Below, piece by piece: positions 1 through 23,015 of a stretch of 64,000 bases of DNA (position 1 is the stretch's first letter; every line of letters begins with the position of its first letter). The notes under the pieces were generated by a model that worked only from the letters and a program-made list of their open reading frames with translations, was not told the origin of the DNA and did not search any database. Origin of the DNA: Chaenocephalus aceratus (taxonomy: Eukaryota > Chordata > Actinopteri > Perciformes > Channichthyidae); the NCBI GenBank assembly GCA_023974075.1, contig CM043791.1, positions 207,001 through 271,000 of the forward strand, written 5' to 3'. A program made the position numbers and the translations under genes.

Positions 1-39
1 GGCCCCTGGAGCAGGTTAATCCAGCCTTGGATATACAAC

Positions 40-590
40 CTTCAGTCAAATGTGAACAGGAAACACTTTCTTATCATTTCAGTTTGTATGACAACTTTAT
101 AAAGATACATTTGCAGAAATAAACCATTTGGGCCTTTGCTAAACTCATATTGTATCAATCAGAGAAACCCTTTGGAGATCCTGGATATCCAGTTCAACTA
201 TTGTGTATTATCAAATGATAAGGGCCTTAAGGAGGGTCCTGCTTTATCAGTTTAACTGAATAGAGTGGTGCAGTGACGCGTCCTAAAACGCGGAAGTAAG
301 CTTCTTCCGGTTCCCTCGACAAAAAAGCAAAGCAATTTCTCCATAGGATTTTGGAAAATAGCTCGAAATAAGGTCTGTGGTTGACACACATTTAAGAGAC
401 GGATCACGTTTTGTTCAGTCAGATAATTTCCACATGTCTACTTTTAAAATGTTCGAATCATAAATCTAATCGATACATTTATGATCGATAGATTCACTGC
501 ACCACTCATATACAACCTGATCTATGTCTGCTAGGACAAAGTACCACATAGCAGATCTGGGGCCAGATTAGATTTTAGCTCAAACATTTT
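40..590. repeat. Duplicated non-coding segment, copy 1 (contains a MITE)
   Basis: This stretch aligns by eye with 3365-3645. Shared phrases in the same order include 'gaaacactttctta', 'aaccattt-ggcct', 'ctcatattgtat', 'ggtcctgctttatca', 'tacaacctga-ctatgtc' and 'tagcagatctg'. The copies differ by many substitutions and small indels, so the duplication is not recent. Copy 1 carries an extra 245-bp MITE that copy 2 lacks. I see no coding potential in either copy; they could be a dispersed repeat or an old tandem duplication of about 3.3 kb. Confidence 0.7.
263..507. mobile_element. Small MITE with GAGTGGTGCAGTGA inverted ends
   Basis: The element starts GAGTGGTGCAGTGA and ends TCACTGCACCACTC, a perfect 14-bp terminal inverted repeat, and is flanked by ATA on both sides (260-262 and 508-510). 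The paralogous segment near 3587 reads straight through this point without the insert, so there is an empty site inside the window. It has no coding capacity. The superfamily is uncertain; a 3-bp A/T-rich target duplication would fit PIF/Harbinger. Confidence 0.8.
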
Positions 591-769
591 AACATTACAC
601 GGAGGAGTAAGGGAACTGATTTATTAATGTGATTTATATAGCCAACTGTTTACTTAATAAATAATAACGTTTTCTAAAAGTTAGTGAGCAGGGGAGAATA
701 ACAAGCAATTCATTGTTTTTCCCAGGGCCAGATACTAAAGCATAGGCCTATGCCTGTTATTCTTACATT

Positions 770-950
770 ACATGTGAGACACTTTTATCCAAAGCGACAT
801 ACATACTCAATACTGTGGTCAATCCCCATAGGTGCAATATTGGGTGAAGAGTCTTGCCCAGGGACACAACGACATGCTGACTGCAGGTTTGAACCTGTGC
901 TCCCCTGATCCGAACACCAACGCACTATCCACTGCGCCACACGCCTCTTA
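770..950 (+). repeat. SINE-like repeat with tRNA-like box B
   Basis: The segment contains 'acttttatccaaagcgaca', 'cagggacacaacg', 'ggtttgaacctgtg' (resembles an RNA polymerase III box B, GGTTCGANNCC) and 'ctatccactgcgccac'. This combination is familiar from a widespread teleost interspersed repeat. I see no clear box A or folded tRNA, so it is not called as a tRNA gene. Confidence 0.45.
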
Positions 951-1920
951 CACTTTTGCGATATTCAATTGAATAATTTCTTCTTTCACTTAAAAAAAAC
1001 TGCTTTTGGATTCAAGCCTTGCAATATGGCGTGATTATTTAATTTTTACTGTACATTTTTTTTTTAACCTAACCCTATATATATATATATATATATTTTA
1101 TATTAATATTATAATGTTTTCCTCTCAATTTTCCACACTTGGATAATTTATGTTCTCTAGCCTCTTAAGCCCCAAGCCTGTTTTTCAGGTTTCAGGCTCG
1201 AAAATGACATGCCCAAAACAAAGGACTATAACTTAACTTCTAAAAGGGTTATATTAATAATTTCTTTTATCAAAGCAAGGTCACATCTGTGAGTTGGATG
1301 TAGAAGTGTCAGAATCAATAAAGATGTTTCAGTGTCAGAATAAATCCAGATGGAACATAGTCAAAAAGTGTAAATTCTTGTCTCCGCCCAAATAAAACCC
1401 ATTACTTATAGTGAAAACCACCCTTGAATGATGGGTTAGTAGCCTAAAAGCTTTAGGAATCCAAAGTATAACATATAATAAGTACCCTGTATCAAGATTG
1501 AGGCAAAACAAGTGAGAATTGACCTTTTTAGAGAGGTTTAGCAAAAAAAGGTCCAAGCGGACTAAGCTTTGGGCACATTTGGTTCCATCAGTGCCATTTA
1601 ACCTTTTTCAGGTACCAGACTGTAAAACTCATTGTATAACATTTAATTATCACTATAGGTATTCATTCCATAAAAAAAAAAAAAATTATTATTATTGTAA
1701 AATAAAATAAAAATTAAGTGTGTGTGTGTCTGTGCGGTGTGTGTGTGTGGAAAGTTCCCTCTTTGCATGAGATGCATGCTACTTGCACAATAAAAATTAG
1801 GAAACTTAGGAAACATTTGACTCCAACTGGAGCAGATTTATTTAAAAAAAAGTAGCAACACACTATACCAGAAGCATTTTTTGGGTAAAAAAAAAAACTT
1901 TATACAAACCCTGAATGTTA
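951..1920. other. AT-rich non-coding stretch
   Basis: No gene is seen. It holds a short (TA)n run at about 1076-1096, an A-run near 1672-1684 and a short (GT)n run near 1720-1750. Confidence 0.6.
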
Positions 1921-1923
1921 CAG

Positions 1924-2110
1924 TATTACTCCAGTAAGTCATAACAGTTCTTTTTGGAAGTGAAGCACAGAGGGACCTGACACTTCCTGCAGCACACAGG
2001 TATCTTCACCCTTCTGTTGCCAGCATCAGAGCACCTCCTGCAGTACCTCCTGACCTTGGTGGCATCTTCCCCATAATACTCGGGCATCCAGAAGCCATAT
2101 CATCATCGCC
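1924..2110 (-). pseudogene. piggyBac-type transposase, C-terminal cysteine-rich domain fragment
   Basis: Read on the minus strand, an open frame from about 2110 to a TAA near 1924 encodes roughly 50 residues with the pattern C-x2-C-x12-C-C-x2-C-x4-C-x6-C, including KVRRYCRRC, VCCRKC and VPLCF. This spacing, with the C-terminal position before the stop, resembles the cysteine-rich zinc-binding tail of piggyBac-like (PGBD) transposases. The frame closes upstream with TGA codons and no DDD catalytic core is found nearby, so this is a fragment. The family call rests on motif spacing alone. Confidence 0.5.
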
Positions 2111-2337
2111 TTCCTCACTGTGAAAACAAATGTGGAAAAAACAAATAGATTAATTCTCTGGCTTGTACTTTCAAAAATGTAACTCAAATCAGAAATAATT
2201 TCTCTACAACAACAGCAGAACATACATTTTGAGTGTGTGAAATAACATTATATCACTCAAAATGTATACCGTGTAAATTATGTGAGACGGGTTTCATATA
2301 ATCTGTTCAATATTTAATATTAATATTCCGTCCATCA

Positions 2338-2424
2338 TATATATATATATGTGTGTATGTATATATATATATATGTGTATATATATATATGTATATATAT
2401 GTATGTATGTATATATATATGTAT

Positions 2425-2464
<40 letters not shown>

Positions 2465-2576
2465 GTGTATATATATGTATGCATATATATATATATATGT
2501 ATATGTATATATATGTATGTGTGTATATATATGTATATATACATATATACACACATACATATATATACATATATAT
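2338..2576. repeat. (AT)n/(GTAT)n microsatellite
   Basis: About 240 bp of alternating TATA and GTAT units, with a TACA run at its right end. It abuts the fold-back MITE starting at 2577 and seems to replace that element's left terminus. Reading frames through it encode only Y, I, C, M, H and T and are not real genes. Confidence 0.9.
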
Positions 2577-3085
2577 AGGAGGCTCTCTGGAGGAGCTATA
2601 ATCGAGGATACACTGATGGGTCCTCCGCGCCAGTCCGCGGATGTATTTCCGGCAACAGTGCAGTTAAAAGAGTCGTGACGCACGGCCGGACTTATCTCAG
2701 CCAATGACAGCTCTGCATGCATCCCCTGGATTTATTTTAACTGCTTTCATTGCGATGCGATGTTTACAGTGAGAACAGCTGTGAGGTCCGTGCAGAAAGC
2801 AGAGCAGTGTGTAAAATATATATCACTCAGTATGACTCTTTGAAACATCACTGTTGCCGGAAATACATCCGCGGAGGAGCCGTGGAGGAGCCATCAGTGT
2901 CTCCTCGGTTAGAGCTCCTCCAGAGAGCCTCCTCGACGCTTGATCCTCGATCCTCGAAGTGCATTTAGAGAAATGAGATGTCCTTCAACATGGCGCGCTG
3001 AAATTCATTTCCGGGTCACTACCGGAGGACCGAGGACCGAGGAGTCGAGGAGTCGAGGAGGGGGAATTAGTGAAATGAGAAACGG
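2577..3085. mobile_element. Fold-back MITE, copy A (left end lost)
   Basis: 2577-2660 and 2848-2935 are inverted copies of one another: 'gaggctctctggaggagct' faces 'agctcctccagagagcctc', and 'atgtatttccggcaacagtg' faces 'cactgttgccggaaatacat'. The right terminus runs through 'cgaggagtcgaggag' to 'ttagtgaaatgag' near 3080. The same terminal module recurs inverted at 7745-7895. The matching left terminus is absent; a microsatellite lies there instead. No coding capacity. Confidence 0.7.
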
Positions 3086-4696
3086 CCCATGTATGATGAG
3101 AGGGGGGATTATATAAAACAACCGATGCTGTTTTTATGTTACCTGAAGTAAAATGGTATAGACTGTAGTCATTGAGACTGCCTCCACACCCCCTCTCTTT
3201 CACATTGCATTGTCTTTCTAATTGTCGTTTACAGACATGGTATTTATATTGCTCCTCTCTATTTTCCTCTTAATCAAGACCTGACTGTCAGTTTCTGTAC
3301 CCTGACCTTTGACCCCCGGTAAGTAGTGTCAATGTGTGTAATGTAATTTAGGCCGGTAAAATGTAACCAATGGGAAACACTTTCTTATAATCAGCCATTT
3401 GTATGACTATTTTATGAAGAGAAATGATGAAAAATGAACCATTTAGGCCTATGCTAGACTCATATTGTATAAATGAGAGACCCTTGGAGACCCTTGACGT
3501 CCTTGTGTATAAACTGGTTTGTTCCAGTTTATCATCAACTAACATGATAAGGGTTTCAAGAAAGGTCCTGCTTTATCAATTCAATACAACCTGAACTATG
3601 TCCGCAAATGACAAAATATCACGTAGCAGATCTGATGCCAGGTTTTATTCTTATTATATATTATTATTAACATGTTTGCACTAGTTTATCTTCTTCTGAA
3701 ATGAAGATCTGAATACCTGTTCCCTCTCAGGCAGTATGTTGTGAAACTGATCCATTATGCTCATGTTTCCAGTTCAGGCCTGCTGCCAATAAGCTATTGC
3801 TTGTTATTTGCCATACACAAACAGCAGACACCACTGGGCTACCGGACACCGCCTGCCCTGCCCTGCGGAGTGGCTTTAAAGGAGACCTCCATTCTGTGAG
3901 CAAGGCCCTGGGAGCATCCGTCTTTTTAGAAACTGGATCCTGCTGGGAGTCACTCACATATTTAAAAGTCATTCTCAATTCATAACCTCCAGTTTCACTT
4001 CCCTGCAGGGTCAGCAGGTCACTGGGTCGGTATTCTCCAGGGAGAGCACCACCCGGGCTTATCGTGGATATAACATGTCAGCTCTCAGCGAGTTGGAGCC
4101 AGACCTGGGTCAGCTTGTTCTTCATCTATTGTGTTGTGTTCTCCTTCTGTCACCACGGCTAAGTCAAGGCTTCGAGAAAAAGAAAAATAAGGACGTAGAG
4201 CAAGACAACCTGCTGTGGTGGTCTCTCTGGCCTCCTCTTTGACATTTCACGGAGCGACAGCCCGTTGTTATGGGGCTGCCGGGCGCGCACACTTCCTGCC
4301 TGGCATCTTTGCTGTTCCCCTCCCAGGGCGGTCTAATTATTTACCCATGGTATGATCATTTACCTCATGACTTATGAAGAGGAATGCAAAACAAGCCCCT
4401 TTGTTACATTTCCCAAAGCACATCTTGACTCTTTCCCCAGTGACGGCTTCAGTTTAGAGAGCCCAGCTGCAGCAGCAGCAGCGTGTGCGTGTGAAATCAC
4501 TGCCTCATGTGAACATTCATGTCCCAACTCAGGGCAGTAAAGAAAACCGCTGAGGCAAATATAAAAATGATGGTATTTGTTTGGACCTATTGGAATACAG
4601 GCCAACCAAAACAGTGTAATTGTACAGTTTAACACAGGATCTAACTAAAGTCCAGCTGGGCGGACCGAGTGTTTAGTAGAGATTCTAATCGAACCC
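3086..4696. other. Non-coding stretch with duplicated segment copy 2
   Basis: 3365-3645 is the second, MITE-free copy of the segment described at 40-590. The rest shows no recognisable gene, only short open frames without family resemblance. A small CAG run ('gctgcagcagcagcagc') lies near 4467. Confidence 0.6.
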
Positions 4697-4703
4697 CTAT
4701 GGA

Positions 4704-4839
<136 letters not shown>

Positions 4840-5104
4840 TAGTACCAATACATTTAAATTCCTAAGGCTTTTGGAATCTTGAATAGTACCTACACTTCTT
4901 ATACCGTTTTGATTTACATAAATATTATTTAAAGCTTTTAGTTTTAGTGTGCAAACATTTATTTGGTGCATTTATTAAATACATTAAGACATCCATGTAG
5001 TAAAACAATATAAATGGTTTAATTTTAAAATACATTTACTAGTTTTTAAAGCTATTTGGTCGTGTCCTAGCTATGAACTGTCCTTAAGTCAGTGCTACAT
5101 TGAA

Positions 5105-5357
5105 AACAAAGACCAACTGTGAGGCCGTTGTTTATACCTACGGGCGGCCCGTGATGGTGGAACAGCCTCCCAGAAGACCTGTGCTTTTAACTGTTCTTGC
5201 TTTATTCAGTCCTGTGTATCAAGTGTTCTTATTATTACATAGTTACAGCATGTGTTACTGTTTATTACCCGGAAAGAGGGGTTACTATTGTTAGCGAAGC
5301 ACTTTGTGTTAGCTTTGTGTATGAAAAGTGCTGTATAAATAACGATTTGATTTGATT
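5105..5357 (+). mobile_element. L2-type LINE 3' end, truncated
   Basis: The end of the segment reads 'aagcactttgtg...gtatgaaaagtgctgtataaata' followed by (gatttg)-like short repeats, the characteristic tail of teleost L2/Maui-type LINEs. The preceding 150 bp includes a degenerate frame. It is a short 5'-truncated copy in plus orientation. Confidence 0.65.
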
Positions 5358-5894
5358 GTTAAACAGTGCAGCGGTGTCTATCAAGGATTCTCACACATGC
5401 TGCCTCGTGCACTATATCTCCAACACTGTTGCTCGTGATATGATCTGACACTACAACTAAACCGCATCCATTTCGTACCACCAAGCCCACTGAGTCAAAG
5501 GAAGGACTCCGTCAGAGGGCAAGACTTTATTTCCACAAGATAAATATAGAAAACAAAAGAGCTGCAAAGTTTTCTGAACTTCGGAAAAAAAATAGACCCT
5601 CACTCGGTTAAATGGATGAATACATGTATTGAGGGTGAAGCTGCTCTGATCTGCGCGCCCCTCACTGACATCTACATTGACACCCAGAGGAGGAGCACAC
5701 CACACAATAAAGAGCTATCATTGAAATAAAGAAACTGCCGAAAAGAACAAGTTAACTCAAACTGTTGACATTCTTTACATCGTTTACAAATTAGGAGTAG
5801 CAACTGATTATTGTCAAAGAAAAAGATCCAGCATGTTCATCCCGGCTAAATGTGACGTTCTCCTGAAAGTGTTTGGGATGGGACCGGGGCAGGC

Positions 5895-6736
5895 TCGCAT
5901 GGATATTACTTTATTTTGAGATGCTTCCGAAAATATCAGAGTGAGGTTTCAGTGTGCTTCACAGAGTCATGGCATCACGGGGATGTCGGCACATGCCAGG
6001 ACAACACAGTCTGTCAAGGTTCTCTTTTGAAACTATATTCCTTCAGGCACTGGCGGGGAAGCACCCATGCAATCACTTGCATTCCAAATAAGGCGTCAAA
6101 GCGAACAATCTGAAGACAGGCATGAGAAATAATACAGAATAAATCAGAATAAAAGGAAACAAATCATGTTGACTGTTGGAGGACAGTCTTGGTTGTATCC
6201 AGTGTTATAATGTAACGAAGTGTTTGCTGCTCCGATGGATCTGGAGGGAGACAATTGTTGTTAGTGTTACCAAGACAATGGTATTTCTTTCCTATTAAAT
6301 GTCCCTCGTCCCCTCGTCCCTTCAAACCCCTCTGACTGACAGAGCCCAAGATAATTGAGTGTGTATATACATCGTTAACCTACCCTGCAGGCTCGCCCAG
6401 CTCCCATATAACCACTAGAACTGCTTATTAAAACCCTTTTCATCATTGTAAATTATACAGTTTGTAAAATGTGTTTTTGTACAAAGCAAACATCCAAAAC
6501 GGTGTGGTTTGAGAGCAGGGGGCTGCCGCCAGGAGGAGCATGTGGAGACGAGGGAGGAGACGGGAAGGTGAAGCACAGAGACTCATGCCTTCCCAGGTGG
6601 TATGTGTAGACAGCGTGTATTTATAGAGCAGGCAATGGGAATCGATGGACTCATTGAGCCCTCCTGGTAGGAACAGTCCAATGGAAACACACAGCTCCTC
6701 GTCTGCTTGCAGCAGCCGTCTCACTCCGCAGGACAC
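5895..6736 (-). other. chmp1a: Probable 3' UTR of chmp1a
   Basis: This lies directly after the chmp1a stop codon (6739-6737 on the minus strand). The complement of an AATAAA polyadenylation signal is at 5910-5915. A second candidate signal lies near 5531-5536, so the true end is uncertain. No conserved frame is seen here on either strand. Confidence 0.4.
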
Positions 6737-18482
<11,746 letters not shown>

Positions 18483-18640
18483 GTCAAGAAGAATTTGATT
18501 CCAGTTGAGCACAGGAAATTATATTTAACAGTCTCGTCTCGGTTTGTTTTGATGGTGGATCTGAAACATCTGATACTGGACTTCCTGGTTCGGGTATTCT
18601 TCTTCGCTTGTTTTTTTTTAAATTACAGGTTGCAAACGTT
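18483..18640 (-). promoter_or_regulatory. chmp1a: Probable chmp1a promoter and 5' UTR
   Basis: This lies immediately upstream of the chmp1a start codon (18482 on the minus strand). On the gene's strand it contains 'gaaccaggaagtcc' (from 18580-18595), which includes an ETS-type GGAA core. The first coding exon contributes only seven coding bases before intron 1. No TATA box was found. The transcription start is not determined. Confidence 0.4.
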
Positions 18641-18829
18641 AGTTATGAAGTGCATACTGCCACATACTGGAGTGGAGTATATCATCACGTGCATTAATAT
18701 TATTGTATTAATATATGCTAGTTAATAAAGGTTTAACTTGTTCAAACGAACAGGTAATACAGAGAATATAATACATGTAAAGTAAAGTGTTATTACCATA
18801 GATTGTATATATAAAGGTTATTACTATCA

Positions 18830-19010
18830 GTGGTGGAAAGTTACTAAGTGCTTTTACTAAAGTACTGCACTCAAGTTCACATTTAAGGTACTTGTACTTA
18901 ACCCCAGTATTTTAATATTTTTTAATTGAACCCTTTCACTACTTTATACTTCTACTCTGCATCATTTATTTTACATATTTGTTAACTAGTTACTTCATAA
19001 ATTCTGATGT
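18830..19010. repeat. Interspersed repeat, 'AGTGGTGGAAAGTTACTAAGT' type
   Basis: It begins 'cagtggtggaaagttactaa' and continues with 'ttactaaagtactgcactcaa' and 'taaggtacttgtactt', a wording common to an abundant teleost non-autonomous DNA transposon. The right end could not be defined. Confidence 0.5.
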
Positions 19011-19157
19011 TGACACACAATACTTAGGAACAACTTAAAGAATATGAGTATTCGTATTGATTTAACCATCCAACATTATATTTAAATAAATCTAATCATG
19101 AGTGGTTTAACAGAAATTGTATTTGATGTTTTTGGTTTCACAGATCCAGCTTCTTAA

Positions 19158-19847
19158 AGGTGTCCTAAAAAATGCAAAATGCACTTTTTTAATGTCTTTT
19201 AAACATAAATATGTGTTTCACAGTGTGTCAGAAAATAAAATCCTCTCTCTTTTCCTCTGATCCCACATCTCTAAAAATGGGGGTACAATGGAGCTGATCC
19301 AAATTTGCTGCCGATATGAGGTAATATCAGAACTGTGGGCTGGCTTTACACCCACGGCCCTATCAGAAACGGCCCTATCAGAAACAATGCGCAACGTGTT
19401 TTGGAAGTAATGGTCTGTGTTTACATTAGCAAGCATCGCTAACACTCAGAGCTAACCTGTACTGGAGAGAGTATGTGGAAAGGACCTTGTAGTAAACCCG
19501 CAAGAGAAAAAGCATTTGGGCTCCATACTGTTTCAGAAATAATTCTTGATGTGGTTTTGAACATGACGTTTAATTACGGCTGCATTTAGCTGGGAATCTG
19601 CAGGCAGAGAGGAGACCTCACTGCTTGACTTGCCGTGCTCAAAAGGAGGCGGGGCCAGCAGCTACAGACCCAGAATCAGCACTTCTCTATCCATGCTGAA
19701 ACAGAGGGATATGAGGGATGTCTAAAATGCATGATCTGTTTGGTACTTTGAGCAAAACACATCATAGACATGTGTTTTTATATATTTTAATTTCTTATAT
19801 ATCTGAGACCCATAATATATGCCTAAAAATAGAATGATAGGAGATCT
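19158..19847. mobile_element. Kolobok-like MITE flanked by TTAA
   Basis: The element starts AGGTGTCCTAAAAAATGC and its right end, read inverted, is AGATCTCCTATCATTC. TTAA flanks both sides (19154-19157 and 19848-19851). The termini and the internal 'tgcaaaatgcac' and 'aaacataaatatgtg' words match the larger element starting at 19899, so they belong to one family. It is 690 bp with no coding capacity. Confidence 0.7.
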
Positions 19848-20203
19848 TTAAATGTAACTGCAATACTTAAAACTTAAAGCTCCTAAATTTAAACTTAAAG
19901 GGGACCTATCATGCAAAATGTACCTTTGTACGTCTTTTATACATGAATATGTGTCCCCGGTGTTCCAGGGAACTCACCAAGTGTCAGAAAACACAACCCT
20001 CTCTATTTTCCTCCTTCGCCAAATCTCTAAAAAAGGGGCTGCAATGGATCTGAAAAAAACGGATCCAGATTCCAATACTTTTCTACGTCACAAAGAAGTG
20101 CTCCGCTTATTGGTCAACTCTCCACCTATCAGGGGAATGAGCCACGGCCACGTGCATTGCCAAACCTCTCATTCGCATATAGGCTATCGGCAGGCTAAAT
20201 AAT

Positions 20204-22965
20204 CAACACACTCTCACTCCCTAAGCGTCCAATAGCGACCTTTGGTCAGTGTCCGTGGCGTCCAATTGTGACGCTCCTAGGCTCCTTCAGCGTCATAAAG
20301 GGACGCAAATAGCTTTCAACTGATTGCAATGTATTCCCATCTGCGTCGGGATTTGACGCTCATGGAAGCACGGCATTCGTTTATGCCGGCTGCCCTTAAA
20401 GGCAATGTGAGCATCCATTCCCATTGGATAACGGAGAATTTTACACCCGGAAGTAAGTACTCCTCTTACTGTCGATTGATTTTACAGTGATATCTGCACT
20501 ACTCATCGACTAAAAAACACCAGATTATCCTTGTTAATTACACAACATTGATTGGTTTAAATTGTGTGCAATGCTTTTGTATTTTTTCCCCTTCGATTCG
20601 GAGAAACAAATATGTTTTCTGAGTAAAGGATGGCAGAAGACACTACACTACCCAGAATCCCCAGCTATCGTTTGGCCTACACCATGTGCTCTGTTTGACA
20701 AACCCCGTTTTTTTCACCATTCATTCCGATGGCTGGCGTCTATGTCACGTGATCTTCAAATTTCTCCCTGCAGAAAAAGAAAACATGGCCGAAATTCGTT
20801 TTATTCTGGGTGTAAAAATGCCTATTTTAAAGTTAGTTTGGCCATTAAAATGCGTTTTGATGTCATTTGATGCGAGAAATATGAGTTGTTATTTCAGATT
20901 ATGTGTGCAGTGGATGTACATGATCTTTAGTTTGCTAGTTATTACGAAGATTACTTCAGGAAATCGCGACGTTTTCATTGTTACCAAGGTGGTTGCTAGG
21001 GACGCTGCTATCGATATTATTTCTGTTATGTTGTGTAACTGTTTAATGGTGTTATCTTTATTGCTACCCCCTTCCCCGTCAATATATAGTGTTGGTCCAC
21101 AGCCCTAAACATATTAGTTTAACAAAATCCGCATCTAAAGATAGCCTACGTTATTTCCCCCCTGTGCAATTCCAGTCTCACATCTCAGAGCACATCGTCA
21201 TTAACAAATACCGGAAACAGACCAAAATAATAATAATACCTTATTCCGAGTGTGCTTGCTTTTCTCTTTGAAAGTCATCACATAACGGCATTGTAATACA
21301 CGGTTCGGCTGCATTACATATTACATATCTGCCGTAGTTCTGTATTTATAGAGCCCTGATGAGAAGACAAACATGAGGAACTGAAAACGTGACGTGGATC
21401 ATAAATATATCAGCCATTAAACAACATCTTACATTTCTTTTCACACAATACGTCTCCTTGCAGTATCAACACTAATTCGGCTCACTTTTATATTTGATCC
21501 AATTGGTAGATAGGCTGTATTTACACCATAAAGGTGCACAGATGATATAAAGGGACACCTGGTGGTTAAAGCATGTTATTGAATTTCAATATTTTTATTA
21601 TTAGATATTAATACGATCCCTATAAAGTATATTCATTACTCGTTATTCTCTACTAATTGTTAATTAAAGACTGTATGTAATGACTATTTTGCACATCCCT
21701 TTCAAGATTTTCTAAGGTTTATTGACATATCATATAGGCCTACACAACTGTGGTGTAGTTCTGCACTGAATGAAAAACTTGGGTTGCAGGTTCCTCAATA
21801 GTGCATTACAAGACATCTATCAATATTTGTGCATACCTCCAGCAATGTTAACTATGTTGAAGCACTTATTTTAACTGATATTATACATAATGTATTATAC
21901 TCTTATAAGATGTATGTAGATATTTAATCTCTGGCCTTGTCAGGTATTGAACAATCAATAAATAAAGAACACAGAATTGTTGAATATAAAACACAGAATG
22001 TATGTGATTATACTAAATGATTTTCAAATAAACACAACTGCATATTTAACTGTTACACATGCTGATGTAACGCAAATGTTCCAACTTGGGATCAATAAAG
22101 TATATCTTATCTTAAGCTGATCGATGGCTACTGCCATATTTGCAAAATGTGCCTCTGAACCTTGACAAGTGCATATTTCAGGCTTATCAATTAATGTAAT
22201 GTAATGTTATCACAGGGGTCACACACATAAGACCAGCTGTTAAATAAAGTTCTTCTGACCTTAGCTGGCATGTGGGTATATATATTAATACTGCCCATAA
22301 TGGGCACAAGCAATTTTCACCCATTTATTAATTATATGTTTTAAATGTGAGTGTTTCCTGTCCCCTAAACCTCCAGGGATGTACACAGTTTAATACTGGC
22401 AACTTCTTATTATGGGAAATACGAAAACGTCTTTTAAAACTACAACTCCCAGTAGAGACGTGCCATAGAGAACATGTTGCGAAACAGAATAGCCAGCATG
22501 TGTAGTTCTGGGGACGGGGTGGGGGAGGGGGGGACGCGGTGGACCCGTTCAAATCCAGTTTTGGACAGTCTGCCGTGGTTCCATCCCATTTCAAGTGCTG
22601 TTCGAGAATCGGCTTAACACTCGGAGCACACTCTCCAATCACAGAGCTTGAGGACTATCACGGGGTTTGTCAAGAGCACATGGTGTAGTCCAAACGATAG
22701 CTGGGGATTCTGGGTAGTGTAGTGTCTTCTGCCATCCTTTACTCCTGGGAATGGACGCTCACATTACCTTTAAGGGCAGCCGACATAAACGAATGCCGTG
22801 CTTCCATGAGCGTCAAATCCCGACGCAGATGGGAATACATTGCAATCAGTTGAAAGCTATTTGCGTCCCTTTATGACGCTGAAGGAGCCTAGGAGCGTCA
22901 CAATTGGACGCCACGGACACTGACCAAACGTCGCTATTGGACGCTTAGGGAGTGAGAGTGTGTTG
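20204..22965. mobile_element. Nested non-autonomous transposon with long inverted arms
   Basis: It starts CAACACACTCTCACTCCC and ends GGGAGTGAGAGTGTGTTG, flanked by AAATAAT on both sides (20197-20203 and 22966-22972). The outer arms 20204-20430 and 22743-22965 are near-identical inverted copies, with many scattered GACGC words. The pairing resumes at about 20625-20713 with 22655-22742. The left arm has about 190 bp not matched in the right. The central 1.9 kb has no convincing gene; the 140-codon frame at 20686-21108 has no family resemblance. The tail-like 'gggatcaataaagtatatc' near 22090 suggests a LINE/SINE remnant inside. The superfamily is not assigned. Confidence 0.75.
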
Positions 22966-23015
22966 AAATAATCAACACCCCAGTCACATCTGTGTTTTTG
23001 CCTGCTCTTGCCAGG

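Noticed and set aside
770..950. tRNA gene
   Set aside because: Only a box B-like word is present; no box A, anticodon arm or acceptor pairing could be drawn.
2294..2722. Overlapping Y/I/C/H-rich frames on both strands
   Set aside because: Pure translation of the (AT)n/(GTAT)n microsatellite.
20686..21108. 140-codon frame in the nested element as a transposase
   Set aside because: No motif, hydrophobic low-information composition and no homologous frame in the partner arm.
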